A stretch of DNA of 64,000 nucleotides from Pseudomonas paralactis (GTDB lineage: Bacteria; Pseudomonadota; Gammaproteobacteria; Pseudomonadales; Pseudomonadaceae), in contig NZ_JYLN01000006.1 of NCBI RefSeq assembly GCF_001439735.1, forward strand, positions 310,001 to 374,000. The letters are read 5' to 3'. Positions 13,845 through 22,609 of the stretch are shown in pieces; within the stretch, counting starts at the first letter, position 1; the number at the start of each line of letters is the position of its first letter. Made by a program: the position numbers and the translations under genes. Below the pieces are notes generated by a model. It was not told the DNA's origin. It saw nothing but the letters and a program-made list of their open reading frames with translations, and ran no database searches.

Positions 13845-14843
13845 ATGTCGCGCAAAGACCTCGAAGCCAAGAAGCGTCACCATTACGTTTGGGCGAAATA
13901 TTTGACCCGCTGGGGAAGCGGCACGAATAAAGTTTTCTACACCACGAAGACTGGCAAGATTGCCCACGACAGCGTGCGAGCCATAGCTGCTGACGACTAT
14001 TTCTACAAGACCACTGCGCTTACCAACATGCACGTGGAAGTGATTAAAGGCTTCTCCAGAAAAAGCCCTGACCGTCTTCATCAGCAGCATGTGTCATACC
14101 TCAATGACTTCCTGAGGATGCAGCACGCTGAGGCTATCTATCGTGAGTCTGGTGTGCAGAATCAAGAAGCCGAGCTGCATCTTCATGCCATGAAGTGCAA
14201 CCTGCTGGAGAATCTTCACGCATCCCACGAAAAAGGGGCACTCACTGTGTTGTCCGCGCTTGCTGATGAGCAACTTGATGTACTGCAAGATGACCAGCAC
14301 ATGATTGAGTTCATGATGTTCTTTGGACACCAGATCTCCCGCACGAAGCCTTTCCGAGATGGCGTGATCACGGCTCAACCCCGACGCAACGCTCTAGAGA
14401 TTGAAGTGGCCGACGCGATGGCGCACGCCTGGTGGTTTCTAAGCTACATGTTTGGGATGAGTATCGGATTCAACCTGTACGCGAGTCGCCAGAATGATAG
14501 GCATGCGTTATTGGTAAACGACACCAATGTGCCTTTCATTACGTCAGACCATCCTGTCGTCAACGTGCACCCGTGTGTTTCAGAGACAGAGTTCGTCGCA
14601 CCTGAACATGCTGATTTTTACTATCCGATCTCTCCGCGAATCGCCTACATAATTTGCGATTCCGAACGGTTCACATCGGGCAAGAATTGGGTTGATGAAG
14701 ACACCGTGGTGGAGCTCAATGCCAAGGTTGCAGCTCAATCGATGGTGCATATTATCGGTGATACCGAGAAGGCCATTCGTCCCTTCCAAACGCACATCGG
14801 GAGACGGTACCGGAGAACTTTTGAGGGTCGTGTTACGGTCTGA
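13845..14843 (+). CDS. DUF4238 family protein
   Basis: About 332 residues. The N-terminal KKRHHYVWAKYLTRW and the later FITSDHPVVNVHP with PISPRIAYII are the conserved blocks of DUF4238, a family of cytoplasmic proteins found scattered in genomic islands and without known activity. The histidine pair near the start and the Ser-Asp-His-Pro block suggest a metal or nucleic-acid site, but this is conjecture. Two starts are possible (13830 or 13845); neither has a strong binding site, and I chose the one closest to the conserved block. It lies alone between decayed DNA and the ssrA flank. Confidence 0.75.
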   Translation: MSRKDLEAKKRHHYVWAKYLTRWGSGTNKVFYTTKTGKIAHDSVRAIAADDYFYKTTALTNMHVEVIKGFSRKSPDRLHQQHVSYLNDFLRMQHAEAIYRESGVQNQEAELHLHAMKCNLLENLHASHEKGALTVLSALADEQLDVLQDDQHMIEFMMFFGHQISRTKPFRDGVITAQPRRNALEIEVADAMAHAWWFLSYMFGMSIGFNLYASRQNDRHALLVNDTNVPFITSDHPVVNVHPCVSETEFVAPEHADFYYPISPRIAYIICDSERFTSGKNWVDEDTVVELNAKVAAQSMVHIIGDTEKAIRPFQTHIGRRYRRTFEGRVTV

Positions 14844-14913
14844 CCGACCGCACGCTTTTCCCTGATCAGGGGGAGGGCTGCGTAATTCGCATAGGATGGT
14901 TTCCCTTGACGCC

Positions 14914-15126
14914 TCATAAAATATCGGCGTTGTAGCGTTCGCTGTTGGTCGCTGTGATGCCGCCAGCGTAGTTAATGAGATCAATCGTTGTCCATGGCCC
15001 ACAGCGACCTCGGAAGAATCGGATGCCCTGTTCGGCAAGTGTCTTCTCGACATCATAGCGGCGTTGGTAGCCGGTAATACGTTGGAGATCTGCAAATACC
15101 AAGACGTTGTCCACGTGGGAACTCAT
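14914..15126 (-). CDS. Small DUF4224-like phage protein
   Basis: A 70-residue protein whose centre LQRITGYQRRYDVEKTLAEQGIRFFRGRCGPWTTID matches the pattern of DUF4224 (a short DNA-binding-like domain with 'xITGYxxxxxQxxxLxxxGIxFxxxxxGxPxTT'). Such genes usually sit next to a tyrosine integrase and act as excisionase-like or control proteins. No integrase is left here, but ssrA, a common integration target, begins 300 nt away. GAGG lies 9 nt upstream of the ATG. Probably a prophage or island leftover. Confidence 0.6.
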   Translation of the reverse strand: MSSHVDNVLVFADLQRITGYQRRYDVEKTLAEQGIRFFRGRCGPWTTIDLINYAGGITATNSERYNADIL

Positions 15127-15392
15127 AGCGTATACCTCGTATGTGAAGCGCCCCGGGCAGCCTGGCGCTGCGACTGGGGCGAAGTTATCTGGAAGGATGA
15201 GTCACAGGGCATCTGTGGAGCACCACTTGCCAGGATTTTCCTGCCAAGCAATGATTGCTGACTCACGCCATCCAACCCGACCTGGTGAGATACGGACTAG
15301 CTGCACGATACCTGCGAGAAATTGATGAAATCAGAGACCTGGAAAAGGGGACGGACTTATTTTTCACACCGTATTCACTGAATTCCAGACAC

Positions 15393-15421
15393 AAAAAAAG
15401 ACGTCCAAAGACGTCTTTTTT
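15393..15421 (-). terminator. Terminator of ssrA
   Basis: AGACGTC (15399-15405), loop CAAA, GACGTCT (15410-15416), with A- and T-runs on the two sides, so it can act in both directions. It lies directly after the tmRNA 3' end. Confidence 0.85.
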
Positions 15422-15429
15422 CGTTCAAT

Positions 15430-15826
15430 TGGTGGAGCCGGGGGGATTTGAACCCCCGTCCGCCAGTACTCCGCTGTCGGTACTACATGCGTAGCCGTTT
15501 CTATTAAGTTAACCCTCAGCGACCCGAAGGGCAGGGTGCTTTGGGCGAGTTGTGTAAGTTTTAGCCGCTTCGTCCACAACGTACTGCACGGCGATTCTGT
15601 TCTATATGACAATCACTTTGGGTTTACAGACATCCCCTGGTGATTGCTGGACCCGAAGGTACCAGAAGCTCAGGGCTAAGGCTGCTTACGCAGCGAGAGC
15701 GAATTCCTGGCCGTAGTTTTCGTCATTGGCAACTATAAGAAGTTGCAACAGTGGATTTACGAGTTCTGTTACCAACTCGGCATGCACCTAAAGTTTCGCG
15801 ACCGGCGTCGAATCCTAAACGGCCCC
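15430..15826 (-). ncRNA. ssrA: Transfer-messenger RNA (tmRNA)
   Basis: The 397-nt minus-strand RNA begins GGGGCCG and ends with a tRNA-Ala-like half and CCA at 15430 (TTCAAATCC T loop). The tag frame reads ANDENYGQEFALAA and stops at TAA. tmRNA rescues stalled ribosomes with SmpB, whose gene lies 6 kb away at 21960-22442. A possible promoter is TTGTCA followed 19 nt on by TTACAA, a few bases before the 5' end. The 3' end is a frequent integration site for phages and islands, consistent with the accessory DNA on that side. Confidence 0.95.
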
Positions 15827-15893
15827 GTGCTTGTAACTCGTTGTTTCTTAGTGAGTGACAAGCCTGTGCAGTGTACGCCAAAACGTCAGCGAA

Positions 15894-15913
15894 GGCCAAC
15901 CCGAAGGTTGGCC
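15894..15913 (-). terminator. Hairpin after the small exported protein gene
   Basis: The palindrome GGCCAACCCGAAGGTTGGCC forms an 8-bp stem just after the stop codon at 15921. The T tract is poor, so terminator function is only likely. Confidence 0.55.
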
Positions 15914-15920
15914 CTCTCGC

Positions 15921-16199
15921 TTACTGGCCGCCTTTCTCGCTGTTCTGCAGGTCTTGCAGGGCCTTGGAGGTGATTTCGATGCACTTCTTCTCATCACCTG
16001 CAGCGTGGGCTGCCTTGGCCTGGGAGACGGCGGTGTCTATTTCGCCACTTTTACCGCTGGTGTCGGTGGCGAGCAGGGCTTTGCCGTTGTTGATTTTGTC
16101 CAAGTTGATCTGGCACAGGTCTTTGTCACCGGCGGCGAAAGCGGGGGAGGCGAGCATCGCAGCGGTCATGAACAAGCCAGCAAGAGCGGAACGCTTCAT
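15921..16199 (-). CDS. Small exported hypothetical protein
   Basis: A 92-residue protein with a signal peptide (MKRSALAGLFMTAAMLASPAFA) and a mature part of about 70 residues, rich in Ala, Lys and Asp, with two cysteines (DLCQIN and KKCIEI) that may form a disulfide in the periplasm. AAGGAG 8 nt before the ATG fixes the start at 16199. The pattern of regularly spaced helices with conserved cysteines is seen in small Pseudomonas periplasmic proteins, but I do not know a function. It is a single gene, ending in front of a palindrome at 15894-15913. Confidence 0.75.
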   Translation of the reverse strand: MKRSALAGLFMTAAMLASPAFAAGDKDLCQINLDKINNGKALLATDTSGKSGEIDTAVSQAKAAHAAGDEKKCIEITSKALQDLQNSEKGGQ

Positions 16200-16268
16200 A
16201 GGGTGTCTCCTTGCGCAAAAGGGCTCGACGCTGCTGGCCTTCAACCGCTGCCAGCGACATCACTGAAG

Positions 16269-16287
16269 GGCCTCGTTTGTCGAGGCC
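16269..16287 (-). terminator. Hairpin after the D-lactate dehydrogenase gene
   Basis: GGCCTCG, loop, CGAGGCC lies 25 nt after the dld stop codon. It is a symmetric hairpin with a weak T tract and is the probable end of the lactate operon. Confidence 0.5.
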
Positions 16288-16311
16288 TATGCAGATGACT
16301 GCGCCGGTGCG

Positions 16312-19140
16312 TCAGGGTTCGGTTTTTTTGCCGGGGCAGTGGGCGCGGGTGACGCGGTCTACCAGGTAGACCAGGCTGTGGTAGTCGATGCCGCCATGTT
16401 GGCTCAGGCCTATCTCGCAGGTGCGGCTGGTGGAGATGCCTTCGCTGCAATATTGCACGGCGTCCTTGAGTGAGCGCAGGGAGTGGGCGTTGAGTTCCGG
16501 GGTGGTGAAGCCTTTGTCGCCGGCAAAGCCGCAGCAGTGAATGCCTTCGGGGATGACGACGGTTTTTGCGCAGCGGCGGGCCAGTTCGATCAGGGCCTGG
16601 CTTTCGCCCAAGTGCTGGGTGCTGCAGGTGACGTGTACGGCGATGGGCGCTTCCTGGGGGGTGAAGTCGAGGCGGTCCATCAGGTGAGTGCGGATAAAGC
16701 GCACCGGGTCGTAGAGGTCCAGACGCGTCTCACCCAGGTCTTGTACCAGGCGCAGGGTGCAGGGGCTGGTGTCGCAGTAGATCGGGTCGAGGCCGCCGCG
16801 GCTGGCGTGGAGCAGGGCGCCGATCAGCTCCTGGCGCTTGTGTTCGGCCTGTTCGGCGTAGCCTTTGGAGGCGAAGGGTTGGCCGCAGCAGAGGCTGTCC
16901 TGGTTGTCGGGGAAGACCACTTGGTAACCGGCTTTTTCCAGCAGATGGCGGGTTTTGTCGTACAGCGACATCTGCTCTTTATCACCGGCTGCCGGGCCCA
17001 TGGCGCGGGAGACACAGGCGGCCAGGTAGACCACCCGTGGGCGCTCGTCCGTCACCGGTGGGCTGAAGCGAATGGCTTTTTCCGGTTGCGGCATGGCATT
17101 GGTCCACTGCGGGATTTGCCCTTTGGACAGTCTGTTCACGGTGGCCGACCACTTCGTCAGGCGCGGGGCACCCAATAACATGCGTGCACCATTGGCGACG
17201 TGCAGGGTAAAGCGCGCACCTTGCAGTGCGGTGGCGAAATGGCTGGCGAGCCAGTCGGCGGTTTTCGTACGGTCCGCCTCGCGGCTGCGCAGCTTTTTCA
17301 CCAGGTCGCCGGTATTGATGCCTACAGGGCAACGTTGCGCGCATAAGCCGGTGGCGGCGCAGGTGTCGATGCCCTGGTAGTGGTAGGCCGCTTCCAGTTC
17401 GGTGGTGTCCACGCCTGCGCGTTTTTTGGCCTGGATGTCGCGCCAGATCACAATGCGCTGGCGCGGGCTCAGGGTCAGGCCTTTTGATGGGCACACCGGT
17501 TCGCAGAAGCCACACTCGATGCACTTATCCACAAGCTCATCGGCGGCGGGCAACGGCTTGAGGTGTTTGAGGTGGATCTGCGGGTCTTCGCTGAGTACCA
17601 CGTCCGGGTTGAGGATGCCGTTGGGGTCGAGCAGGCGCTTGAGTTGCCACATTAATTGATAGGCGTCGCTGCCCCATTCCAGCTCAACGAACGGCGCCAT
17701 ATTGCGACCGGTGCCGTGTTCGGCCTTCAGCGAGCCACCGAACTCCACGGCCACCAGTTGCGCGACGTCGTCCATGAACGCTTGATAGCGCGCGACTTCT
17801 TCGCTGCTGTTGAAGCCTTGAGTGAACACAAAGTGCAGATTGCCTTCCAGGGCATGTCCGAAAAGGATGGCTTCGTCGTAGTGGTGTTTGTCGAACAGTG
17901 CGATCAGGCGGTTCACGCCAATCGCCAATTGTTCTACCGGGAAGGTGACGTCTTCGATGATCACGGTGGTGCCGGTTTTGCGCACGGCACCTACGGCGGG
18001 GAAGGTGTCTTTGCGGATGGCCCACAGGCGTGCGTTTTCCAGTGGGTCTTCGGTGAAGTCGACTTGTTGCTCCACGGGAAACGCCGCCAGGGAGGCCATG
18101 ATCCGCGTTAGTTGTTCGTGCAGTAGTGATGGCGAGGCGGCGCGGGATTCGATCAGCAGTGCGCAGGCGTTTTCCGATAAGTGTTGTACGAAGTCGGGCA
18201 TGCCCGGTTTGTTTTGCACCGAGCGCATACTGCGTCGGTCCAGCAGTTCAACGGCGGAGACTGGCTGGGTTTTCAGCACGGTGACTGCGTTGCAGCAAGT
18301 TTCGACATCCGGGAAGACGATCAGCGCTGAGGCTTTGTTTGGGTGATCGATCACGGTGTCGTAGGTGACCGCACTGATAAACCCCAGGGTGCCCTCGGAG
18401 CCGACCAGCAGATGGCTGAGGATGTCCAGAGGGTCATCGAAATCCACCAAGGCATTGAGTGACAGGCCGGTGGTGTTTTTCAGGCGGTATTTATGGCGAA
18501 TCTTTACCGCCAGCTCAGTATTTGCCCGTGTCTCGCGGCCCAGCAGGGCGAGGCGTTCAAGCAGTGCGCTATGTGACTGGCGGAAGGCTTGCACGCTGGC
18601 GGCATCTTCGGTGTCCAGGCGGCTGCCATCGGCCAGTACCAGGCGGATGCCCGCCAGGGTGTGGTAGGTGTTTTGCGCGGTGCCGCAGCACATGCCACTG
18701 GCATTATTGGCGACGATACCGCCGATCTTACAGGCGTTAATTGACGCTGGGTCTGGGCCGATCTTGCGCCCGAATGGCGCGAGCCAGGCGTTGGCCTGGG
18801 CCCCGATGACGCCGGGTTGCAGGCGGATCTGTGTGCCTTGCCCACGAATTTCGCGGTGGTTCCAATTGTCACCGAGCACAATCAGCACCGAGTCGCTGAT
18901 CGCCTGCCCCGACAGGCTGGTGCCCGCTGCCCGGAAGGTCACCGGCACATGATCCCGCTGGGCCAGTTGCAGCAGTGCGACCACTTCATCTTCCGACTCC
19001 ACGCGGATCACCAGCTGTGGGATCAATCGGTAGAAGCTGGCGTCGGTGCCGAAGGCGAGGGTGGAAAGTGGATCGTCGAAGCGGCGATCTTGCGGGATCA
19101 GTTGTGCGACGTCGCTGAGAAAAGCAGCAGGCAGGCTCAT
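16312..19140 (-). CDS. dld: D-lactate dehydrogenase, FAD and 4Fe-4S (quinone-linked type)
   Basis: A 942-residue two-part flavo-iron-sulfur protein. The first half is a PCMH-type FAD domain (GTSLSGQAI and GGIVANNASGM motifs) and its FAD-linked oxidase C-terminal domain. Next are two 4Fe-4S motifs, KCIECGFCEPVCPS and CAATGLCAQRCPVG, then a cysteine-rich CCG domain (DSLCCGQPF, IHCCGFAGDKG). Such proteins oxidise D-lactate to pyruvate at the inner membrane and feed electrons to the quinone pool. The ATG at 19140 is chosen because GGAGG lies a few nt upstream. It follows the lactate permease after 70 nt that contain a hairpin. Assignment to D-lactate rather than another 2-hydroxyacid rests on the operon context. 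Confidence 0.85.
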   Translation of the reverse strand: MSLPAAFLSDVAQLIPQDRRFDDPLSTLAFGTDASFYRLIPQLVIRVESEDEVVALLQLAQRDHVPVTFRAAGTSLSGQAISDSVLIVLGDNWNHREIRGQGTQIRLQPGVIGAQANAWLAPFGRKIGPDPASINACKIGGIVANNASGMCCGTAQNTYHTLAGIRLVLADGSRLDTEDAASVQAFRQSHSALLERLALLGRETRANTELAVKIRHKYRLKNTTGLSLNALVDFDDPLDILSHLLVGSEGTLGFISAVTYDTVIDHPNKASALIVFPDVETCCNAVTVLKTQPVSAVELLDRRSMRSVQNKPGMPDFVQHLSENACALLIESRAASPSLLHEQLTRIMASLAAFPVEQQVDFTEDPLENARLWAIRKDTFPAVGAVRKTGTTVIIEDVTFPVEQLAIGVNRLIALFDKHHYDEAILFGHALEGNLHFVFTQGFNSSEEVARYQAFMDDVAQLVAVEFGGSLKAEHGTGRNMAPFVELEWGSDAYQLMWQLKRLLDPNGILNPDVVLSEDPQIHLKHLKPLPAADELVDKCIECGFCEPVCPSKGLTLSPRQRIVIWRDIQAKKRAGVDTTELEAAYHYQGIDTCAATGLCAQRCPVGINTGDLVKKLRSREADRTKTADWLASHFATALQGARFTLHVANGARMLLGAPRLTKWSATVNRLSKGQIPQWTNAMPQPEKAIRFSPPVTDERPRVVYLAACVSRAMGPAAGDKEQMSLYDKTRHLLEKAGYQVVFPDNQDSLCCGQPFASKGYAEQAEHKRQELIGALLHASRGGLDPIYCDTSPCTLRLVQDLGETRLDLYDPVRFIRTHLMDRLDFTPQEAPIAVHVTCSTQHLGESQALIELARRCAKTVVIPEGIHCCGFAGDKGFTTPELNAHSLRSLKDAVQYCSEGISTSRTCEIGLSQHGGIDYHSLVYLVDRVTRAHCPGKKTEP

Positions 19141-19159
19141 CGGTCCTCCAGAAATAGCA

Positions 19160-19184
19160 GACGCCGGCATCGTTGTCCGGCGTC
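19160..19184 (-). terminator. Hairpin between lactate permease and D-lactate dehydrogenase
   Basis: GACGCCGG (19160-19167) pairs with CCGGCGTC (19177-19184) in the 70-nt gap. It has a poor T tract, so it may tune expression within the operon or protect the upstream mRNA rather than stop transcription. Confidence 0.45.
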
Positions 19185-19210
19185 GATTCTTACCCTATTA
19201 CGTGCAGGTC

Positions 19211-20905
19211 TCAGTGCACCAGCATACCGGTGAACCAGTACGCCTGCGCCAAGGTGATCAGCCCGACGATGGTGGCGAAGAACAGGCTGTGCTTTAGGGT
19301 AAAGCGGAACAGATCGGACTCTTTGCCCACCAGGCCAGTGGCTGCGCAAGCCACGGCGATCGATTGCGGCGAGATCATTTTGCCGGTCACGCCGCCGCTG
19401 GTATTGGCGGCTACCAGCAAGGTGTCGTTGACGCCAATCTGGTGGGCGGTGGTGGCTTGCAACGAGCTGAACAGAGCGTTGGATGAGGTATCCGAGCCTG
19501 TCAGGAAAACTCCAAGCCAGCCGAGGAATGGCGAGAAGAACGGGAAGGCGGCACCGGTACCGGCCAATACCAGGGCCATGGTCGAGGACATGCCGGAGTA
19601 GTTGGTGACGAAGGCGAACGCCAGCACCATGCCGATGGAAAGAATCGGCCAGCGCAGCTCAAAGAACGTCTCTTTTAAAGTGGTAAGACCAGTTTTGACG
19701 TCAATTTTCAGTACCAGCATCGAGACCAGCGCGGAGAAGAAAATCGCAGTGCCGGTGGCCGAAATCGGGTCCAGCTTGAAGACGGCGGGGATGGCGGTGG
19801 GGTTAGTCACGATTGGCGCGACTTTGATTACCATTTGGTCCAGATGAGGGATCGCGAAGTTGAACACCCAGCTGTACATCGAACCGCCCGCGGCGAACAT
19901 GGCCTTGAAAGGTTTGAGGGTCCAGATGGTGACCAGCACGGTCAGGATCAGGAACGGCGACCAGGCCTTGAAAATCTGCCCCAGGCTGTAGGGTGAAACC
20001 ACTGTGCTGCGCGGCAAGCCAAAGCCGCCGGCGCTGGAGGTGACCGCTACGCTGGAGGTAGCACCGGCAATCTGTGCGCCTGCGGTGCGCTTGGGTTGCC
20101 AGATTTTCAGAAACAGTGTCAGGGAGATCAGGCTGGCGAGTGCCGAGGTGATATCCGGCAGTTCCGGGCCAATAAAGTTGGAGGTGAAATACTGGGTGAC
20201 GGCAAAGCTCAAGCCGGCCACCAGGGCTGCCGGCCAGGTTTCACGCACGCCGCGCAGGCCGTCCATCATGAACACCAGCCAGAACGGCACGAACAGCGAC
20301 AGCAGCGGCAGTTGGCGGCCGGTCATGGCGCCGATCTTGAACGCATCGATGCCCGTGACCTGGCCTGCGACGATGATCGGGATGCCCAGTGCGCCGAACG
20401 CAACCGGCGCGGTGTTGGCGATCAGGCACAGTCCCGCGGCGTACAGCGGATTGAAGCCCAGGCCCACCAGCAGAGCGGCGGTGATGGCCACAGGCGCGCC
20501 GAACCCGGCGGCGCCTTCCAGGAAGGCGCCAAAGCAGAAACCGATCAGCAACACCTGCAAGCGCTGGTCATCGGTGATCGACAAGACGGAGCTGCGGATG
20601 ATCTCGAACTGCCCGCTCTTGACCGTCAGTTTGTAGAGAAATACTGCCGCCACGATGATCCAGGCGATCGGCCACAAGCCATAGGCAAATCCGTAACCGG
20701 CCGCTGCCAGCGCCATGTCTACCGGCATCTGGAAGGCGAAGATGGCGACCAGGATCGACAGCGCCAGGGTGATGCTGCCGGCCACATGGCCTTTGAGGCG
20801 GAATACGGCCAGGGCCAGGAAGAAGAACACGATGGGAATAACGGCGGCCAGTGCGGACAGGCCGAGGCTGCCGAGTGGGCTGTAGAGCTGTTGCCAGGTT
20901 TGCAT
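19211..20905 (-). CDS. lldP: L-lactate/glycolate permease, LctP family
   Basis: A 564-residue integral membrane permease of the lactate permease family, with about a dozen hydrophobic segments. Family blocks are visible, for example GAFLEGAAGFGAPVAITAALLVGLGF and GVFLTGSDTSSNALFSSLQ. It imports lactate by proton symport. It is first in the operon with dld, divergent from lldR. A palindromic site, AATTGGTAATACCAATT, sits 40 nt upstream of the start, as expected for control by LldR. In P. aeruginosa, as I recall it, an L-lactate dehydrogenase gene lies between lldP and the D-lactate gene; here it does not. Confidence 0.92.
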   Translation of the reverse strand: MQTWQQLYSPLGSLGLSALAAVIPIVFFFLALAVFRLKGHVAGSITLALSILVAIFAFQMPVDMALAAAGYGFAYGLWPIAWIIVAAVFLYKLTVKSGQFEIIRSSVLSITDDQRLQVLLIGFCFGAFLEGAAGFGAPVAITAALLVGLGFNPLYAAGLCLIANTAPVAFGALGIPIIVAGQVTGIDAFKIGAMTGRQLPLLSLFVPFWLVFMMDGLRGVRETWPAALVAGLSFAVTQYFTSNFIGPELPDITSALASLISLTLFLKIWQPKRTAGAQIAGATSSVAVTSSAGGFGLPRSTVVSPYSLGQIFKAWSPFLILTVLVTIWTLKPFKAMFAAGGSMYSWVFNFAIPHLDQMVIKVAPIVTNPTAIPAVFKLDPISATGTAIFFSALVSMLVLKIDVKTGLTTLKETFFELRWPILSIGMVLAFAFVTNYSGMSSTMALVLAGTGAAFPFFSPFLGWLGVFLTGSDTSSNALFSSLQATTAHQIGVNDTLLVAANTSGGVTGKMISPQSIAVACAATGLVGKESDLFRFTLKHSLFFATIVGLITLAQAYWFTGMLVH

Positions 20906-20946
20906 ATGGGGTGGCCCCTGATTGTTGTTGTTTGGTCAGCTTGGAT

Positions 20947-20963
20947 AATTGGTAATACCAATT
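20947..20963. promoter_or_regulatory. Likely LldR operator
   Basis: A perfect 17-bp palindrome, AATTGGTAATACCAATT, in the lldP-lldR intergenic region. GntR/FadR-type regulators such as LldR and PdhR bind TTGGT-N3-ACCAA sites, which this matches exactly. Confidence 0.7.
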
Positions 20964-21155
20964 TACAGTTGCTGTGGGCTAGATTAAGAGCCTTGGCAGG
21001 GGTGTGTCAATTTGCCGCTCGTCAAACTTTGGTCTGAGAGTGGGTGTCGAGTGTTCTGATCGGGTAAATCGAAGGTGTTCTGATAGGTGCTGCAAGCGCG
21101 GCGATAGGCCAGAATAGGGGCCCCGGCGAGTGGTCGGGATGGTGGAGAGTGAGTT

Positions 21156-21923
21156 ATGGGGTTTGATCAGGTGCGTCAGCGCCGTTTGTCTGACGATATT
21201 GTCGAGCAGCTTGAGGGCATGATCCTTGAGGGCACGTTGAAGTCGGGCGAGCGCTTGCCGGCGGAACGCGCTTTGGCTGAACAGTTTGGTGTGTCGCGTC
21301 CTTCATTGCGTGAGGCAATCCAGAAGTTGGCGGCCAAGGGTTTGTTGGTCAGTCGACAGGGCGGCGGCAACTATGTGGTGGATTCCCTGGGCTCGACCTT
21401 CAGTGATCCGCTGCTGCATCTGCTGGAAAACAATCCTGAAGCGCAGCGCGATCTTCTTGAGTTTCGCCAGACCCTGGAAGCTTCGTGTGCTTATTACGCG
21501 GCATTGCGTGCAACCGAGGTCGACCGTGAGCGGTTAACGGCGGCGTTTGAGGCGCTGCAGGATTGTTATGCGCAAGCCGACGAGGTGAGCCGAGTGGAGG
21601 AGGGCGCTGCGGATGCAAGGTTTCACTTGGCGATTGCCGAGGCCAGTCATAACGCTGTGCTGCTGCACACCATTCGCGGGTTGTTCGACCTGCTCAAGCG
21701 CAACGTGGTGACCAATATTGGCGGTATGTATCAACAGCGCACCGAGACTCGCGACATGCTGATCAGTCAGCATCGGGACCTGTACCTGGCGATTATTGAG
21801 GGGCGGGCCGAGCAGGCGCGCGACGTTTCAACACGTCACCTGTTGTACGTGCAGGAAGTGTTGGAGGAAGTGCGTCAGGAGGTTCAGCGCGTAGCGCGGG
21901 CGGAACGACGTAAAGGCATGTAG
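21156..21923 (+). CDS. lldR: Lactate-responsive GntR/FadR-type regulator
   Basis: A 255-residue transcription factor. Residues about 8-75 form the winged helix (ERALAEQFGVSRPSLREAIQKLAAKGLL, then SRQGGGNYV), and residues about 95-230 are an FCD ligand-binding domain with conserved Asp/His positions in ADARFHLAIAEASHN and the final SQHRDLYLAI. GGAGAG precedes the ATG. It is divergent from lldP-dld and is expected to repress it unless lactate is bound (family knowledge). Its 3' end meets smpB, convergently, after 36 nt. Confidence 0.9.
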   Translation: MGFDQVRQRRLSDDIVEQLEGMILEGTLKSGERLPAERALAEQFGVSRPSLREAIQKLAAKGLLVSRQGGGNYVVDSLGSTFSDPLLHLLENNPEAQRDLLEFRQTLEASCAYYAALRATEVDRERLTAAFEALQDCYAQADEVSRVEEGAADARFHLAIAEASHNAVLLHTIRGLFDLLKRNVVTNIGGMYQQRTETRDMLISQHRDLYLAIIEGRAEQARDVSTRHLLYVQEVLEEVRQEVQRVARAERRKGM

Positions 21924-21959
21924 CCACGGGGGCTGCCCGCGGCTACATCGTCACACGGG

Positions 21960-22442
21960 CTAGTCTTCCTTGCCCTTGTTGCGCACGGCGCGATGCAGTT
22001 CGCGATTGGAGTCGCGCTCGCGTTCGGTGTCGCGCTTGTCGTATTCCTTCTTGCCCTTGCCCAGTGCGATTTCGCACTTGACCAGGTGCTTGCTCCAGTA
22101 CCAGGACAAGCAGACGCACGCGTAGCCTTTTTGCTGCACGGCCGCGGCGAGCTTTTCCAGTTCGCGGGCATTGAGCAACAGCTTGCGCGTGCGTACCGGG
22201 TCGGCAATCACGTGGGTGCTCGCGGTGGTCAGCGGGGTGATATGACTGCCGAGCAGCCACGCCTCGCCATCCTTGAGCAGCACATAGCTGTCGACCAGCT
22301 GCAGTTTGCTGGCACGCAGACTTTTTACTTCCCAGCCGGCCAGGACCAGACCAGCCTCGAACCGATGTTCGATGAAGTAATCGTGTCGCGCCTTTTTATT
22401 TTGCGCGATGGTCCCTGTGGGGTGTTTCTTTTGTTTAGCCAT
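21960..22442 (-). CDS. smpB: SmpB, tmRNA-binding protein
   Basis: A 160-residue SmpB. It is recognised by GTIAQNKKARHDYFIEHRFEAG, GWEVKSLRASKLQLVDSYV and the basic C-terminal tail KGKKEYDKRDTERERDSNREL, which mimics a codon-anticodon stem in the decoding centre. It brings tmRNA (ssrA at 15430-15826) to stalled ribosomes. The start at 22442 gives the usual family length; earlier frame extension is not supported. It lies alone on the minus strand, divergent from ratA. Confidence 0.95.
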   Translation of the reverse strand: MAKQKKHPTGTIAQNKKARHDYFIEHRFEAGLVLAGWEVKSLRASKLQLVDSYVLLKDGEAWLLGSHITPLTTASTHVIADPVRTRKLLLNARELEKLAAAVQQKGYACVCLSWYWSKHLVKCEIALGKGKKEYDKRDTERERDSNRELHRAVRNKGKED

Positions 22443-22609
22443 AGGGGCGGCATTATAGGGAGTTGCGAGCGTGTCGGCTACGGTCAACCTGCGTGCTTGA
22501 GCGTGTTGGACGAATCCCGGACAATACGGGCAGTTCTTTGGTTTTTTTCGCTCGCGGATTGGGCTGTACTTTCGCGATGTTTGCCTTAAGCAGTGGAAGT
22601 AACGCTCAC

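Noticed and set aside
15364..15612. Short frame over ssrA
   Set aside because: It is sense or antisense reading of the tmRNA and not a gene.
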